Positions 25,660 through 34,087 of a DNA stretch of 64,000 nucleotides are shown piece after piece (position 1 is the stretch's first letter; each line of letters starts with the position of its first letter). The position numbers and the translations under genes are program-made. The notes beneath the pieces are model-generated. The model was given only the letters and a program-made list of their open reading frames with translations. It had not been told where the DNA came from and did no database searches. This DNA is from Actinomadura sp. 6K520 (GTDB lineage: Bacteria; Actinomycetota; Actinomycetes; Streptosporangiales; Streptosporangiaceae), in the NCBI RefSeq assembly GCF_004349245.1, contig NZ_SMLC01000003.1, forward strand, positions 62,001 through 126,000. Direction: 5' to 3'.

Positions 25660-26535
25660 GCGGTGGCCGCCCGGGCGGCTGAGCCAGGTCAGCACGTCCG
25701 GAAGGACGTTGAACGCCCCGAAGTGGGCGGAGCCGGACTGGACGACGACGGTCGAGGTCGGGATCCGGTCGGCCAGCCACCGGGAGTGCCCGGCGGGGGA
25801 GAAGGTGTCGTTCGCGCCGTGCCACAGCATCGTCGGGACGACGATGTCGCCGAGTTCGAACCCCCACGGCGCGCAGAAGGCGAGCAGGTCGTCGATCCAG
25901 CCGTCGGCGGACGTGCGGAACGCCTCCGCGAACGTCTCCAGCAGCATCCTGCGCATTCCCGCCTCCAGCACCACGCGGCGGTCCGACTGGGTGAGTCCGT
26001 CGTACAGGTTCGCGACGTGCTGCGCCGGGTCCGCGCGGATCCGGTCGGCGATCGAGCGCAGCCTGGCGGCCACGAGCGGCCCCTGGCCGCGGACGGCCAT
26101 GTACTCCCTGGTGTTGGACGGCGCCATGCCCGCGAACCAGTCCAGACCCTCTGCCTGCGCCGGCGCGAGCCCGACGAGAGCCGCGGCGCGGGTCGCCCGG
26201 CCAGGGAGCAGCGCCGCGCATGCGAGGGCGTGCGGGGCGCCGCCGGAGCGGCCGAGGACGGCGAATTTCTCCAGCTCCAGGACATCGGCGAGCAGCCCCA
26301 CGTCGGCTGCGACATCGGCGACGACGCGTCCGCTCATCCGGTCCGACCGGCCGTAGCCGGGCCGGTCGAAGGTGATGAGCCGGATCCCGAGCTGGTACAG
26401 GGCCATGGGCCGTGGAAGGGGACCGATCCTGCTGCCGGGCGTGCCGTGCAGCAGAAAGACCGGAAATCCGGTCGGGACCCCCCATTCCTCAACGGCGAGC
26501 TCTCGTCCGTCCGCAGCGTAAACGACCCTCGTCAA
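25645..26535 (-). CDS. Alpha/beta hydrolase
   Basis: 296 residues with the alpha/beta-hydrolase pattern: oxyanion LLHGTPGSR, nucleophile elbow GRSGGAPHALA, acid in WHGANDTFSP, and His in GSAHFGAF. It is similar to proline iminopeptidase or epoxide-hydrolase-like proteins; the substrate is unknown. I place the start at TTG 26535, because GGAGG lies six bases upstream and the protein then begins TRVVYAADGRELAVEEWG; the longer frame to 26604 has no ribosome site. It is convergent with fxsT and probably not part of that system. Confidence 0.87.
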   Translation of the reverse strand: MTRVVYAADGRELAVEEWGVPTGFPVFLLHGTPGSRIGPLPRPMALYQLGIRLITFDRPGYGRSDRMSGRVVADVAADVGLLADVLELEKFAVLGRSGGAPHALACAALLPGRATRAAALVGLAPAQAEGLDWFAGMAPSNTREYMAVRGQGPLVAARLRSIADRIRADPAQHVANLYDGLTQSDRRVVLEAGMRRMLLETFAEAFRTSADGWIDDLLAFCAPWGFELGDIVVPTMLWHGANDTFSPAGHSRWLADRIPTSTVVVQSGSAHFGAFNVLPDVLTWLSRPGGHRSERL

Positions 26536-26639
26536 GATCGTCCTCCGTCCCCCGGGATTCGCCGAGAAAGCTCCCGTCCCGCTTCTAACCGAACTTCTCC
26601 ACATACGTCAACGGGGGTAAGGGCGTGCTGACGAAGCGT

Positions 26640-27296
26640 CTATTCATCAGTGCCGTCGGCGGCGTGGAGGCGGGCCAGGAGGAGCAGGGTCAGTTCCTCG
26701 ATGAGGTCGTCGAGGGTGGCGTCGACCCAGCCGGCGTCCCAGTCGTGGAGCAGGCCGGTGATGCTGCCGGTGAAGGCGGCGGCGGCGATGCGGTAGTCGC
26801 GGTCGGCGATCTCGCCGCGGTGGGCGGCGGCGGCCGCCTCGGCGCAGATGAAGTCGAGCCAGCGGGCGCGGCGGGCGAGGCGCTGGCGCTCGATGCGGGG
26901 GCCGGCGCCGACGACCTCCACGAACGCGATGCGGATGCGGGCGCGGTCGGCGGTGATGCTCGCGGCGTAGGCGCGGAAGAGGTGGGCCGTGCGCTCGGCG
27001 AGGGGAAGACCCTCGACTTCCGGCAGGGCGGCGACCACGGCCTGCTCGGCGGTGTCGTTGACCTCCAGGTGGAGTTCGGCGAGGAGGTCTTCGAGGCCGG
27101 CGAACTCCTCGTAGAACTGGCGGGTGGACAGCCCGGCGGCCTCGCTGAGGGCCGCGACGGTGGTGCCGCGGTAGCCGGGGCCGCGGCCGAAGAGCTCCAG
27201 GCCCGCGTCGAGGAATCTGCGGCGGCGCTCGGCGCGCCGCTCGGTGGCCGATCTGCCGCCGTACCTGCCGGTCGGCGTTGCGCGCCTTCCTGCCAC
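26640..27296 (-). CDS. TetR-family transcriptional regulator
   Basis: 218 residues. The N-terminal helix-turn-helix (residues about 20-65) reads ERRAERRRRFLDAGLELF...TTVAALSEAAGLSTRQFYEEF. The C-terminal ligand domain is of TetR type. The GTG start has GGAGGGAG upstream. It is divergent from the secreted beta-propeller gene, and a TTAC-N6-GTAA dyad in the shared promoter region is a candidate operator, so it probably represses that gene and itself. Confidence 0.92.
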   Translation of the reverse strand: MAGRRATPTGRYGGRSATERRAERRRRFLDAGLELFGRGPGYRGTTVAALSEAAGLSTRQFYEEFAGLEDLLAELHLEVNDTAEQAVVAALPEVEGLPLAERTAHLFRAYAASITADRARIRIAFVEVVGAGPRIERQRLARRARWLDFICAEAAAAAHRGEIADRDYRIAAAAFTGSITGLLHDWDAGWVDATLDDLIEELTLLLLARLHAADGTDE

Positions 27297-27364
27297 GTCG
27301 CTCCCTCCGCGCCCTGGAACGGCATTTTCCCGCGAATGGGCCTTGTGTCGAGCGGCCTCTTGTC

Positions 27365-27378
27365 TTACCGTCCAGTAA
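27365..27378. promoter_or_regulatory. Candidate TetR operator
   Basis: TTACCGTCCAGTAA has TTAC/GTAA arms around six bases, in the 140-bp region between the divergent TetR and beta-propeller genes. Its position fits autoregulation; binding is not shown. Confidence 0.4.
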
Positions 27379-27436
27379 CCAAGTCAGAATACGGCCGTTT
27401 TCAGACTGGAGACCACCCCCCACTCAGGAGGTACTC

Positions 27437-28648
27437 ATGCCCTCCCTCAGTCTCCGGAGACCCGCCGCGCTGCTCGTGTGCGCCCTGCTGACGGCGGTGA
27501 CGGCGCTGGCCGGCGCCGTCCCCAGGGCGGATGCGGTGCAACTGCGGGACGTGATGGCCGTCGGCAACGGCCAGGGCGGCACCGTCAGCTTCATCGACAC
27601 CGCCACCTACGAGAACCTCGGCTCGCTCAACGTCGTCCCGGACCTGCAGGAACGACTGGACGCGATGAACCCGGTCGAGCGCATCGGCTACGAGGTCGTC
27701 AACAACATCCAGGGCTACCGCAAGCTCGTCGACGACATCGCGGTCTCCCCGGACGGCACGACCATCTACGTCTCGCGGGGCGTGCTGTCGGACGCCGTCG
27801 CGTTCGACATCGCGAGCAAGCGGATGCTGTGGCGGCGCAAGACCGAGGGGTTCAAGGCCGACCACGCGGCGCTGTCCCCGGACGGGACGAGGTTCGTCGT
27901 CAGCGCCACCACGGCGAGCAAGGCCGAGGTCATCGACACCGCGACCGGGCAACTGGTGTCGACCTTCGCCACCGGCAGCTACCCGCACGCCAACGACTAC
28001 TCGCCCGACGGGACGACCCTCTACAACTCCAGCATCGGCATCACCTCGCTGCCGAAGGCCCTCAACGGGCTGAAGGGGGCGAGGTCGGTCACCGCGGTGG
28101 ACGCGAACACCTACCGGCACCTGCGCACCTACCAGTTCGAGTACGGGATCCGCCCCGCGGTCTTCACGCGCGACAACAAGACGATGTACGCGCAGCTCTC
28201 CTACCTCAACGGGTTCGTCGAGTACGACCTCGCGGCCGGGAAGATCACGCGGACGGTGGAGATGCCGTTCAGCGAGCGGGGCGCGGCGCTGAAGCCCGAC
28301 GACTACCCGCAGAACTCCGCCCACCACGGCATGGCCATGAACGCCGACGAGAGCAAGCTCTGCATGGCGGGGACGATCGACGACTACGTCTCCATCGTGT
28401 CGCGGCCGGGGCTGGCCACGGACGGGACCGTCCACTACGAGCCCGGTGCGCTGCCGTACTGGACGCAGACCTCCCCGAACGGGCACGACTGCTACGTCTC
28501 GCTCTCCGAGAAGAACCAGATCTCGGTGATCGACTACCGGACGGCCCGCGAGGTCGCGCGCATCGACGTCGGCGACTACCCGCAGCGGGAGCGCGGCGCG
28601 AAGCTCACCCCGGAGGCCATCGGCTCACTGGACCCGTCCAACGGCTGA
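27437..28648 (+). CDS. Secreted YncE-like beta-propeller protein
   Basis: 403 residues. The signal peptide is MPSLSLRRPAALLVCALLTA followed by VTALAGAVPRADA, with cleavage probably after ADA. The mature protein is a beta-propeller of the YncE/YVTN type with repeats such as GGTVSFIDTATYENLG, ISPDGTTIYVSRG-like, LSPDGTRFVVSATTASKAEVIDTATG and NQISVIDYRTAREVARIDVGDYP. No catalytic residues are evident; such proteins bind or scaffold. AGGAGGT precedes the ATG. Divergent from a TetR gene. Confidence 0.85.
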   Translation: MPSLSLRRPAALLVCALLTAVTALAGAVPRADAVQLRDVMAVGNGQGGTVSFIDTATYENLGSLNVVPDLQERLDAMNPVERIGYEVVNNIQGYRKLVDDIAVSPDGTTIYVSRGVLSDAVAFDIASKRMLWRRKTEGFKADHAALSPDGTRFVVSATTASKAEVIDTATGQLVSTFATGSYPHANDYSPDGTTLYNSSIGITSLPKALNGLKGARSVTAVDANTYRHLRTYQFEYGIRPAVFTRDNKTMYAQLSYLNGFVEYDLAAGKITRTVEMPFSERGAALKPDDYPQNSAHHGMAMNADESKLCMAGTIDDYVSIVSRPGLATDGTVHYEPGALPYWTQTSPNGHDCYVSLSEKNQISVIDYRTAREVARIDVGDYPQRERGAKLTPEAIGSLDPSNG

Positions 28649-28692
28649 CCCCTCCCCGCGACCCGGCCTCGCGAACCGGCCCTCGCGAATCC

Positions 28693-28745
28693 GGCCACCG
28701 CGCGGCCCGCCGGCCTCCCACCCCACCGGCGGGCCCGCGGTGGCC
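28693..28745. terminator. GC-rich terminator hairpin
   Basis: A long stem with one bulge, GGCCACCGCG plus GGCCCGCCGG on one side and CCGGCGGGCC plus CGCGGTGGCC on the other, with a 12-nt loop. It stands 45 bases after the beta-propeller stop. Confidence 0.7.
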
Positions 28746-28832
28746 TCCGCGTTCCGGCGCCCGGTGCGGCTGCGGCTCAGCCGCCTTCTGCTCGACCAGA
28801 TCGGTTCCCGCCGGCACACCTAGTGTTCGCAG

Positions 28833-28846
28833 AATTGTTGACAATT
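28833..28846. promoter_or_regulatory. GntR-type operator over the galB -35 region
   Basis: AATTGT and ACAATT flank TG, a perfect 14-bp palindrome of the ATTGTNNACAAT type bound by FCD-class GntR regulators. It contains a consensus -35 hexamer TTGACA (28838-28843). It lies 30 bases before the galB start. A near copy is found at the start of the gntR gene (33121-33132). Confidence 0.6.
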
Positions 28847-28875
28847 TGGGCTACAAGGGCACACAGTGTGGTGCC

Positions 28876-29616
28876 ATGAGCGATACCGCCGCGCCCGGCC
28901 CCCTGCTCGTGATCAGCGCGCACGCCGGCGACTTCGTGTGGCGCGCCGCGGGCGCGATCGCCCTGGCCGCCGAGCGCGGCGACCGCGCGAAGGTGGTGTG
29001 CCTGAGCTACGGCGAGCGCGGCGAGTCCGCGAAGGCGTGGCGGGCGGGCAAGGGCCTGGCGGAGATCAAGGAGATCCGCAGGGGCGAGGCGGAGGCCGCG
29101 GCGGCCGAACTCGGCGCGGAGATCGAGTTCCTGGACGCCGGGGACTACCCGCTGGTCGAGTCGCGGCAGCTCGTGGACCGGCTCGTCCGCGTGTACCGGG
29201 ACTTCGCGCCGGCGGTGGTGCTCACGCACACCCTCGCCGACCCCTACAACGGCGATCACCCGGCGGCGGCGCGGATGGCGCTGCAGGCGCGGGTGCTGGC
29301 GCAGGCCATCGGATACGACGCGCCCGGCGAGCCGCTCGGCGCGCCGCCGGTGTTCTTCTTCGAGCCGCACCAGCCGGAGCAGTGCGACTTCAAGCCCGAC
29401 GTGCTGCTCGACATCACCCCGGTGTTCGAGCGCAAGCGCAGGGCCATGGAGTGCCTGCCCGCGCAGCAGCACATGTGGGACTACTACACCGACCTGGCCA
29501 AGCGCCGGGGCGTGCAGCTCAAGCGCAACGCGGGCCCGAACCTGGGGCTGCCGCACGACACGATGGCCGAGGCGTACGTCCGGCTGTACCCGCAGACGAC
29601 GGGGGTCCTGGCGTGA
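28876..29616 (+). CDS. galB: 4-oxalomesaconate hydratase, PIG-L/GalB family
   Basis: 246 residues. PIG-L/LmbE-type metal motif: ISAHAGDFVWR (His/Asp pair) and THTLADPYNGDHPAAARMA. GalB enzymes of this fold hydrate 4-oxalomesaconate to 4-carboxy-4-hydroxy-2-oxoadipate in gallate and protocatechuate-4,5-cleavage pathways. The call is supported by the next two genes, which code for the following aldolase and the preceding tautomerase. First gene of a four-gene operon with 4-bp overlaps; a probable GntR operator lies just upstream. Confidence 0.85.
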   Translation: MSDTAAPGPLLVISAHAGDFVWRAAGAIALAAERGDRAKVVCLSYGERGESAKAWRAGKGLAEIKEIRRGEAEAAAAELGAEIEFLDAGDYPLVESRQLVDRLVRVYRDFAPAVVLTHTLADPYNGDHPAAARMALQARVLAQAIGYDAPGEPLGAPPVFFFEPHQPEQCDFKPDVLLDITPVFERKRRAMECLPAQQHMWDYYTDLAKRRGVQLKRNAGPNLGLPHDTMAEAYVRLYPQTTGVLA

Positions 29617-30320
29617 GGACGGTCGTCGTCACGAACCCGCCGCGCGCCGACGCCGCGGCGGTGGACGCGCTGGCCGGGTTCGGCGTCGCGACCGTCCACG
29701 AGGCCATGGGGCGGACGGGCTTCCTCGGGCCGTCGATCCGCCCCGTGCACCTCGGTTCCCGCATCGGCGGGACGGCGGTGACCGTGCTGTCGTGGCCGGG
29801 CGACAACCTGATGATCCATGTCGCGGTCGAGCAGTGCCGGCCCGGCGACGTGCTGGTCGTGACGACCACGTCGCCGTCCACCGACGGGATGTTCGGCGAG
29901 CTGTTCGCGACCGCGCTCCAGCACAGGGGCGTGCGCGGTCTCGTCATCGACGCCGGCGTCCGGGACGTGGCGGAGCTGCACGCGATGGGCTTCCCGGTGT
30001 GGTCGGCGGCCGTGAGCGCGCAGGGGACGGTGAAGGCGACGCCCGGTTCGGTGAACGTGCCGGTGACGATCGGCGGGCGGACGATCCGGCCCGGCGACGC
30101 GATCCTCGCCGACGACGACGGGGTGCTGTGCGTCCCGCGCGGCGAGGTCGCGGGCGCGGTCGCCGCCGCGAAGGCGCGGGAGGAGAAGGAGACCGCGACC
30201 AGGGAGGCGTTCCGGCGCGGCGAGCTGGGCCTCGACCGCTACGGGCTGCGCGCCCGGCTGCCCGGGATGGGCATCGAGTACGTCGACTACGCCGAGTACG
30301 CGGGGTCCGAAGAGCCGTGA
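29613..30320 (+). CDS. galC: 4-carboxy-4-hydroxy-2-oxoadipate aldolase
   Basis: 235 residues of the RraA-like class II pyruvate aldolase family (LigK/GalC/ProA). Visible motifs are HEAMGRTGFLGPSIRPVH, the WPGDNLMIHVAVE strand, and the metal/active-site region RGLVIDAGVRDVAEL. It splits the tricarboxylic aldol to pyruvate and oxaloacetate and can decarboxylate oxaloacetate. The GTG start overlaps the galB stop. Its fused position with galB and galD makes the pathway assignment firm, although the ring-cleavage substrate is open. Confidence 0.88.
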   Translation: MRTVVVTNPPRADAAAVDALAGFGVATVHEAMGRTGFLGPSIRPVHLGSRIGGTAVTVLSWPGDNLMIHVAVEQCRPGDVLVVTTTSPSTDGMFGELFATALQHRGVRGLVIDAGVRDVAELHAMGFPVWSAAVSAQGTVKATPGSVNVPVTIGGRTIRPGDAILADDDGVLCVPRGEVAGAVAAAKAREEKETATREAFRRGELGLDRYGLRARLPGMGIEYVDYAEYAGSEEP

Positions 30321-31369
30321 GCACCGGTGTGCGCTGCATGCTGATGCGCGGCGGCACGTCCAAGGGCGCCTACCTCCTGGCCGGGGACCTGCCGTCCGAC
30401 CCCGGCGAGCGGGACGACCTGCTGCTGCGCGCCATGGGCACCCCCGACCCCCGCCAGATCGACGGGATCGGCGGCGCGCACCCGCTCACCAGCAAGGTCG
30501 CGGTCGTGTCCCGCTCGGCCGACCCGGACGCCGACGTCGACTACCTGTTCCTCCAGCTCGGCGTGGCGGAGCCGACGGTGTCCGACCGGCAGAACTGCGG
30601 GAACCTGCTCGCCGGAGTCGGGCCGTTCGCCGTCGAGCGCGGGCTGGTCGAGGCGGGCGGCGAGCGGACGAGCGTCCGCATCCGCATGGTCAACTCCGGA
30701 AGCGTCGCGACCGCGACGTTCCCGACGCCGGGCGGCGCCGTCCGCTACGCCGGGGACACCGCGATCTCCGGGGTGCCGGGGACCGCCGCCCCGGTCGTCC
30801 TGGACTTCGCGGAGACGGAAGGATCGGCCTGCGGGGCGCTGCTTCCCACCGGCCGTCTCCGCGACCTGATCGACGGCGTCGAGGTGACCTGCGTCGACAA
30901 CGGGATGCCGGTGGTGGTCGCCGCCGCGGCCGACCTCGGCGTCACCGGGTACGAGGGCCCGGACGAGCTGGGCGCGCTGGGCGACCGCGTCCAGGAGCTG
31001 CGGCTCCGGGCCGGCGAGCTGATGGGGCTCGGCGACGTCACCGCGGCCTCGGTGCCGAAGACCACCCTCGTCGCGCCGCCCCGCGACGGCGGGACGATCT
31101 GCACCCGCACGTTCATCCCGGTGCGCGTGCACACCTCGATCGGGGTGCTCGGCGCCGTCAGCGTCGCCACCGCCGTGCTGCTCGACGGCGCGGTCGGCCA
31201 CGACCTCGCCGAGCTCCCGCCGCCGGGCGCCCCCCTGGGCATCGAGCACCCGACCGGGCGCCTGGACGTGGCGGTCGAGCTGGACGGCACGGCCGTCCGG
31301 CGCGCCGGCGTCGTCCGGACGGCCCGCAAGCTCTTCGACGGAACAGTCTTCCCCCGGAGCGGACCATGA
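30317..31369 (+). CDS. galD: 4-oxalomesaconate tautomerase, PrpF family
   Basis: 350 residues with PrpF/GalD features: MLMRGGTSKGAYLL at the N-terminus (lysine in GGTSKG), GIGGAHPLTSKVAVVS, and the C-terminal VAPPRDGGTICTR-FIP. GalD isomerises keto and enol forms of 4-oxalomesaconate; PrpF proteins isomerise aconitate. Placement between the GalC and dioxygenase genes favours GalD. The GTG start overlaps the previous stop by 4 bp. Confidence 0.85.
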   Translation: MSTGVRCMLMRGGTSKGAYLLAGDLPSDPGERDDLLLRAMGTPDPRQIDGIGGAHPLTSKVAVVSRSADPDADVDYLFLQLGVAEPTVSDRQNCGNLLAGVGPFAVERGLVEAGGERTSVRIRMVNSGSVATATFPTPGGAVRYAGDTAISGVPGTAAPVVLDFAETEGSACGALLPTGRLRDLIDGVEVTCVDNGMPVVVAAAADLGVTGYEGPDELGALGDRVQELRLRAGELMGLGDVTAASVPKTTLVAPPRDGGTICTRTFIPVRVHTSIGVLGAVSVATAVLLDGAVGHDLAELPPPGAPLGIEHPTGRLDVAVELDGTAVRRAGVVRTARKLFDGTVFPRSGP

Positions 31370-32313
31370 CCATCAAGCACGAGATCGCGCACGTCGGCCA
31401 CGTCGAGCTGCTGACGCCCGAGCCGGAGAAGAGCCTGTGGTTCTTCACCCGCGTCATGGGCCTCACCGAGAACGGCGCCGAGGGCGACTCGGTGTACCTG
31501 CGGACCTGGGACGACTACGAGCACCACACCCTCAAGCTGACCGCGCACAGCACGTCCGGCATCCGGCGGACCGGGCTGCGCGCGTCGTCGCAGGAGGCGC
31601 TCGACCGCCGCGTCAGGGCGATCGAGGACGCGGGCCTCGGCATCGGCTGGCGCGACGGCGACCCGGGCATCGGCCCGACCTACGTGTTCCGCGACCCGGA
31701 CGGCCACGAGCTGGAGATCTACTGGGAGTCGGAGTGGTACGAGGCGCCGCCGGACCTGGCGCCGTCGCTGAAGAACCAGGCGCAGGCGTACCCCGCGAGG
31801 GGCGTGTGCGTCCGCCGCCTCGACCACGTCAACTTCCTGGCCGCCGAGGTCGAGCCGAGCACCGAGTTCCTGCGGGACGTGCTGGGCGGCCACCCCACCG
31901 AGCAGATCCGCCTGGACGACGGCACGATCGCCGGGCGCTGGGTCACCTTCACCAACAAGTCCTACGACCTCGTCTACACGCGCGACTGGACGCGCAGCAG
32001 CGGCCGCCTGCACCACATCGCGTTCGCGACCGACACCCGCGAGGACATCCTCCGCGCCGCCGACATCTTCCTCGACCACGGCGTCTTCATCGAGACGGGA
32101 CCGCACAAGCACGCCATCCAGCAGACGTTCTTCCTCTACGTCTACGAGCCGGGCGGCAACCGCGTCGAGCTGTGCAACGCGAGCGCCCGCCTGGTTCTCG
32201 CCCCCGACTGGAAGACCATCACCTGGACGGAGGCGGAGCGCGCGAAGGGCCAGGCATGGGGCCTGAAGACCATCGAGTCCTTCCACACCCACGGCACACC
32301 CCCCGTCAGCTAG
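31366..32313 (+). CDS. Extradiol ring-cleavage dioxygenase, type I (XylE-like)
   Basis: 315 residues, two VOC domains. The likely Fe(II) ligands are the two histidines in RRLDHVNFLA and RLHHIAFAT and the glutamate in GGNRVELCN, the order seen in catechol 2,3-dioxygenases. The family opens catecholic rings next to the diol. Its partners GalB/C/D handle 4-oxalomesaconate, which gallate-type pathways usually make with an unrelated LigB-type dioxygenase, so the substrate here is unclear: a carboxylated catechol or triol is my guess. Last gene of the operon, ATGA-coupled to galD. Confidence 0.85.
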   Translation: MTIKHEIAHVGHVELLTPEPEKSLWFFTRVMGLTENGAEGDSVYLRTWDDYEHHTLKLTAHSTSGIRRTGLRASSQEALDRRVRAIEDAGLGIGWRDGDPGIGPTYVFRDPDGHELEIYWESEWYEAPPDLAPSLKNQAQAYPARGVCVRRLDHVNFLAAEVEPSTEFLRDVLGGHPTEQIRLDDGTIAGRWVTFTNKSYDLVYTRDWTRSSGRLHHIAFATDTREDILRAADIFLDHGVFIETGPHKHAIQQTFFLYVYEPGGNRVELCNASARLVLAPDWKTITWTEAERAKGQAWGLKTIESFHTHGTPPVS

Positions 32314-33067
32314 AGAGGCGCTCCAGGAGGTCGCGGCTGGCGGTGGACATCGTGGGCGGGACGCCCAGCTCGTCCAGCATGGCCGCCGCGGCCTCCATCT
32401 CCGCGGCGCGGCGGACGGCATGCCGGTAGGTCCCGGTGACGAGCCGCTCCACGGTGGCGTCCCCGGCGGCCGCCAGCTCGTCGACGATGTTCTGCCGGAG
32501 CCAGTCCTCGCAGCCGGCCGCACGTGCCGCTTCCAGCGCCTCGACGACCGACCCGGCCAGGCCCTTGAAGAAGACGCTGCGGAGCAGCTTGCGGCCCGCG
32601 GCCTCCCCGGCCGCCGCGTCCATCACCTCGACGGACGCGCCGAGCGGCCCGAGCAGGGCGCGGACGTCCCCGGCGCCGTCGCCGCAGGCCAGCATCGGCG
32701 TGCGCAGCCCGCGCCCCGGCACCGGAGCCATGATCGCGACATCGGCGAACCGGACCCCGGCCGCTCTCGCGGCGGCGTCGAGCTCGCGCTTCAGCCCGGG
32801 CGACGCGGTGTTCAGGTCGGCCCAGACGACCCCGGCGCCGGCCGCGCCGACGCCCGCCCTGAGCGCCGCCGGGGCGTCATGGGAGCTGTTGACGCTCAGC
32901 ACCAGATCGGCCCCGGCGACGGCCTCGGCCTCGCTCCCGGCCGCCGTCATCCCGCCCGGCGCGGGCACCGCCGGGTCGTAGCCGCGCACCACCGCCCCGG
33001 CCGCGACGAGATCGCCGCCGATCGCGCCGCCCGCCTCGCCGAGCCCCAGGACCGCGATGGTCGGCAT
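32306..33067 (-). CDS. NAD(P)-binding 6PGDH-like dehydrogenase, DUF1932
   Basis: 253 residues. The N-terminal Rossmann fold starts IAVLGLGEAGGAIGGDL. The C-terminal helical domain is DUF1932-like (GRKLLRSVFFKGLAGSVVEALEAARAAG), with the lysine of the beta-hydroxyacid dehydrogenase family. The start has GAGGAGG upstream. It is convergent with the aromatic operon and divergent from gntR, with the 3' end overlapping the dioxygenase gene by 8 bp. It may oxidise a side-chain alcohol or semialdehyde in the same pathway; the substrate is unknown. Confidence 0.83.
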   Translation of the reverse strand: MPTIAVLGLGEAGGAIGGDLVAAGAVVRGYDPAVPAPGGMTAAGSEAEAVAGADLVLSVNSSHDAPAALRAGVGAAGAGVVWADLNTASPGLKRELDAAARAAGVRFADVAIMAPVPGRGLRTPMLACGDGAGDVRALLGPLGASVEVMDAAAGEAAGRKLLRSVFFKGLAGSVVEALEAARAAGCEDWLRQNIVDELAAAGDATVERLVTGTYRHAVRRAAEMEAAAAMLDELGVPPTMSTASRDLLERLSS

Positions 33068-33108
33068 ACTTGTCCTCCTCGGAGCCGCCGCTGCCTGAGC
33101 TACCTTAG

Positions 33109-33777
33109 ATGAGCGACAAAATTGGCGACAATCTCGGAGCGGCTGTGCGCGACGTGGCGGAGGGGATCCGCGAGGCGATCCTCAGCGGCGAGTTCGTGCC
33201 GAACCAGCGGCTGATCGAGGCCGATCTGTCCGAGCAGTTCGCCGCGAGCCGCGCCAGCGTCCGCGCGGCGCTGCTCGAACTGGCCAACGAGGGGCTGATC
33301 GAGCGCGTCCAGAACCGCGGCGCCCGCGTCCGTGCGGTCTCCCTCGCCGAGGCCGTGGAGATCACCGAGGTCCGCATGGTGATCGAGGGGCTGTGCGCCG
33401 CGAAGGCCGCCGAGCGCGTCACCGAGCGGGAGGCCGCCGGCCTGCGGGCGATCGGCGCGGAGATGGGCGACGCCGTCTCGTCCGGCGACGTACTCGGCTA
33501 CTCCCGGCTGAACGAGCGGCTGCACCGCCGCGTCCGCGAGATCAGCGGCCAGCGGACGGCCGCCGAGGTCCTGGAGCGGCTGCGCGCCCAGAACGTCCGG
33601 CACCAGTTCCGGCTCGCCATGCACCCGGGCCGCCCGCAGGAATCCCTCCCGCAGCACCTGGAGATCATCGAGGCGGTCTGCGCCCGCGACCCGGCGGCGG
33701 CCGAACGCGCCGCCCGGACCCACCTGCGCAGCGTCATCGAGACACTCGCCGAGATCGACCGCCGCCGCACTCCCTAG
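33109..33777 (+). CDS. GntR/FCD transcriptional regulator
   Basis: 222 residues: an N-terminal winged helix ([41 protein letters not shown]) and an FCD ligand domain with metal-binding histidines ([24 protein letters not shown]). Likely controller of the gal-type operon. Start unclear: ATG 33109 has no ribosome site, whereas GTG 33145 has GGAG six bases upstream. A candidate operator (33121-33132) would fall in codons 5-8 of the long form or in the leader of the short one, the latter fitting autoregulation better. Confidence 0.88.
   Translation: MSDKIGDNLGAAVRDVAEGIREAILSGEFVPNQRLIEADLSEQFAASRASVRAALLELANEGLIERVQNRGARVRAVSLAEAVEITEVRMVIEGLCAAKAAERVTEREAAGLRAIGAEMGDAVSSGDVLGYSRLNERLHRRVREISGQRTAAEVLERLRAQNVRHQFRLAMHPGRPQESLPQHLEIIEAVCARDPAAAERAARTHLRSVIETLAEIDRRRTP
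33121..33132. promoter_or_regulatory. Second GntR-type operator at gntR start
   Basis: ATTGGCGACAAT matches the core of the galB operator (ATTGTTGACAAT) at ten of twelve positions, with identical ATTG and CAAT arms. Its place at the 5' end of gntR suggests autorepression. Confidence 0.5.
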
Positions 33778-33907
33778 GGACGGCCGCCCCCGCCTCCGGC
33801 CCGAAAAGCCTTCGCTCTCGCGTGTCCGCCGCCGTTACCGTCTCCCGTGCCGTGAAGGGACGATCTTGTCCGGCGGCGGTCGTCATCGAGAGAACGGGAG
33901 GATTCCG

Positions 33908-34052
<145 letters not shown>

Positions 34053-34057
<5 letters not shown>

Positions 34058-34087
34058 CCGGGGCCGCGTAACACGGCCCCGGTCAGC
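34053..34087. terminator. Bidirectional terminator, 14-bp stem
   Basis: GCTGACCGGGGCCG and CGGCCCCGGTCAGC form perfect 14-bp arms around a 7-nt loop. The stem covers the stop codons of both the fusA remnant and the convergent LysR gene. Confidence 0.85.
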
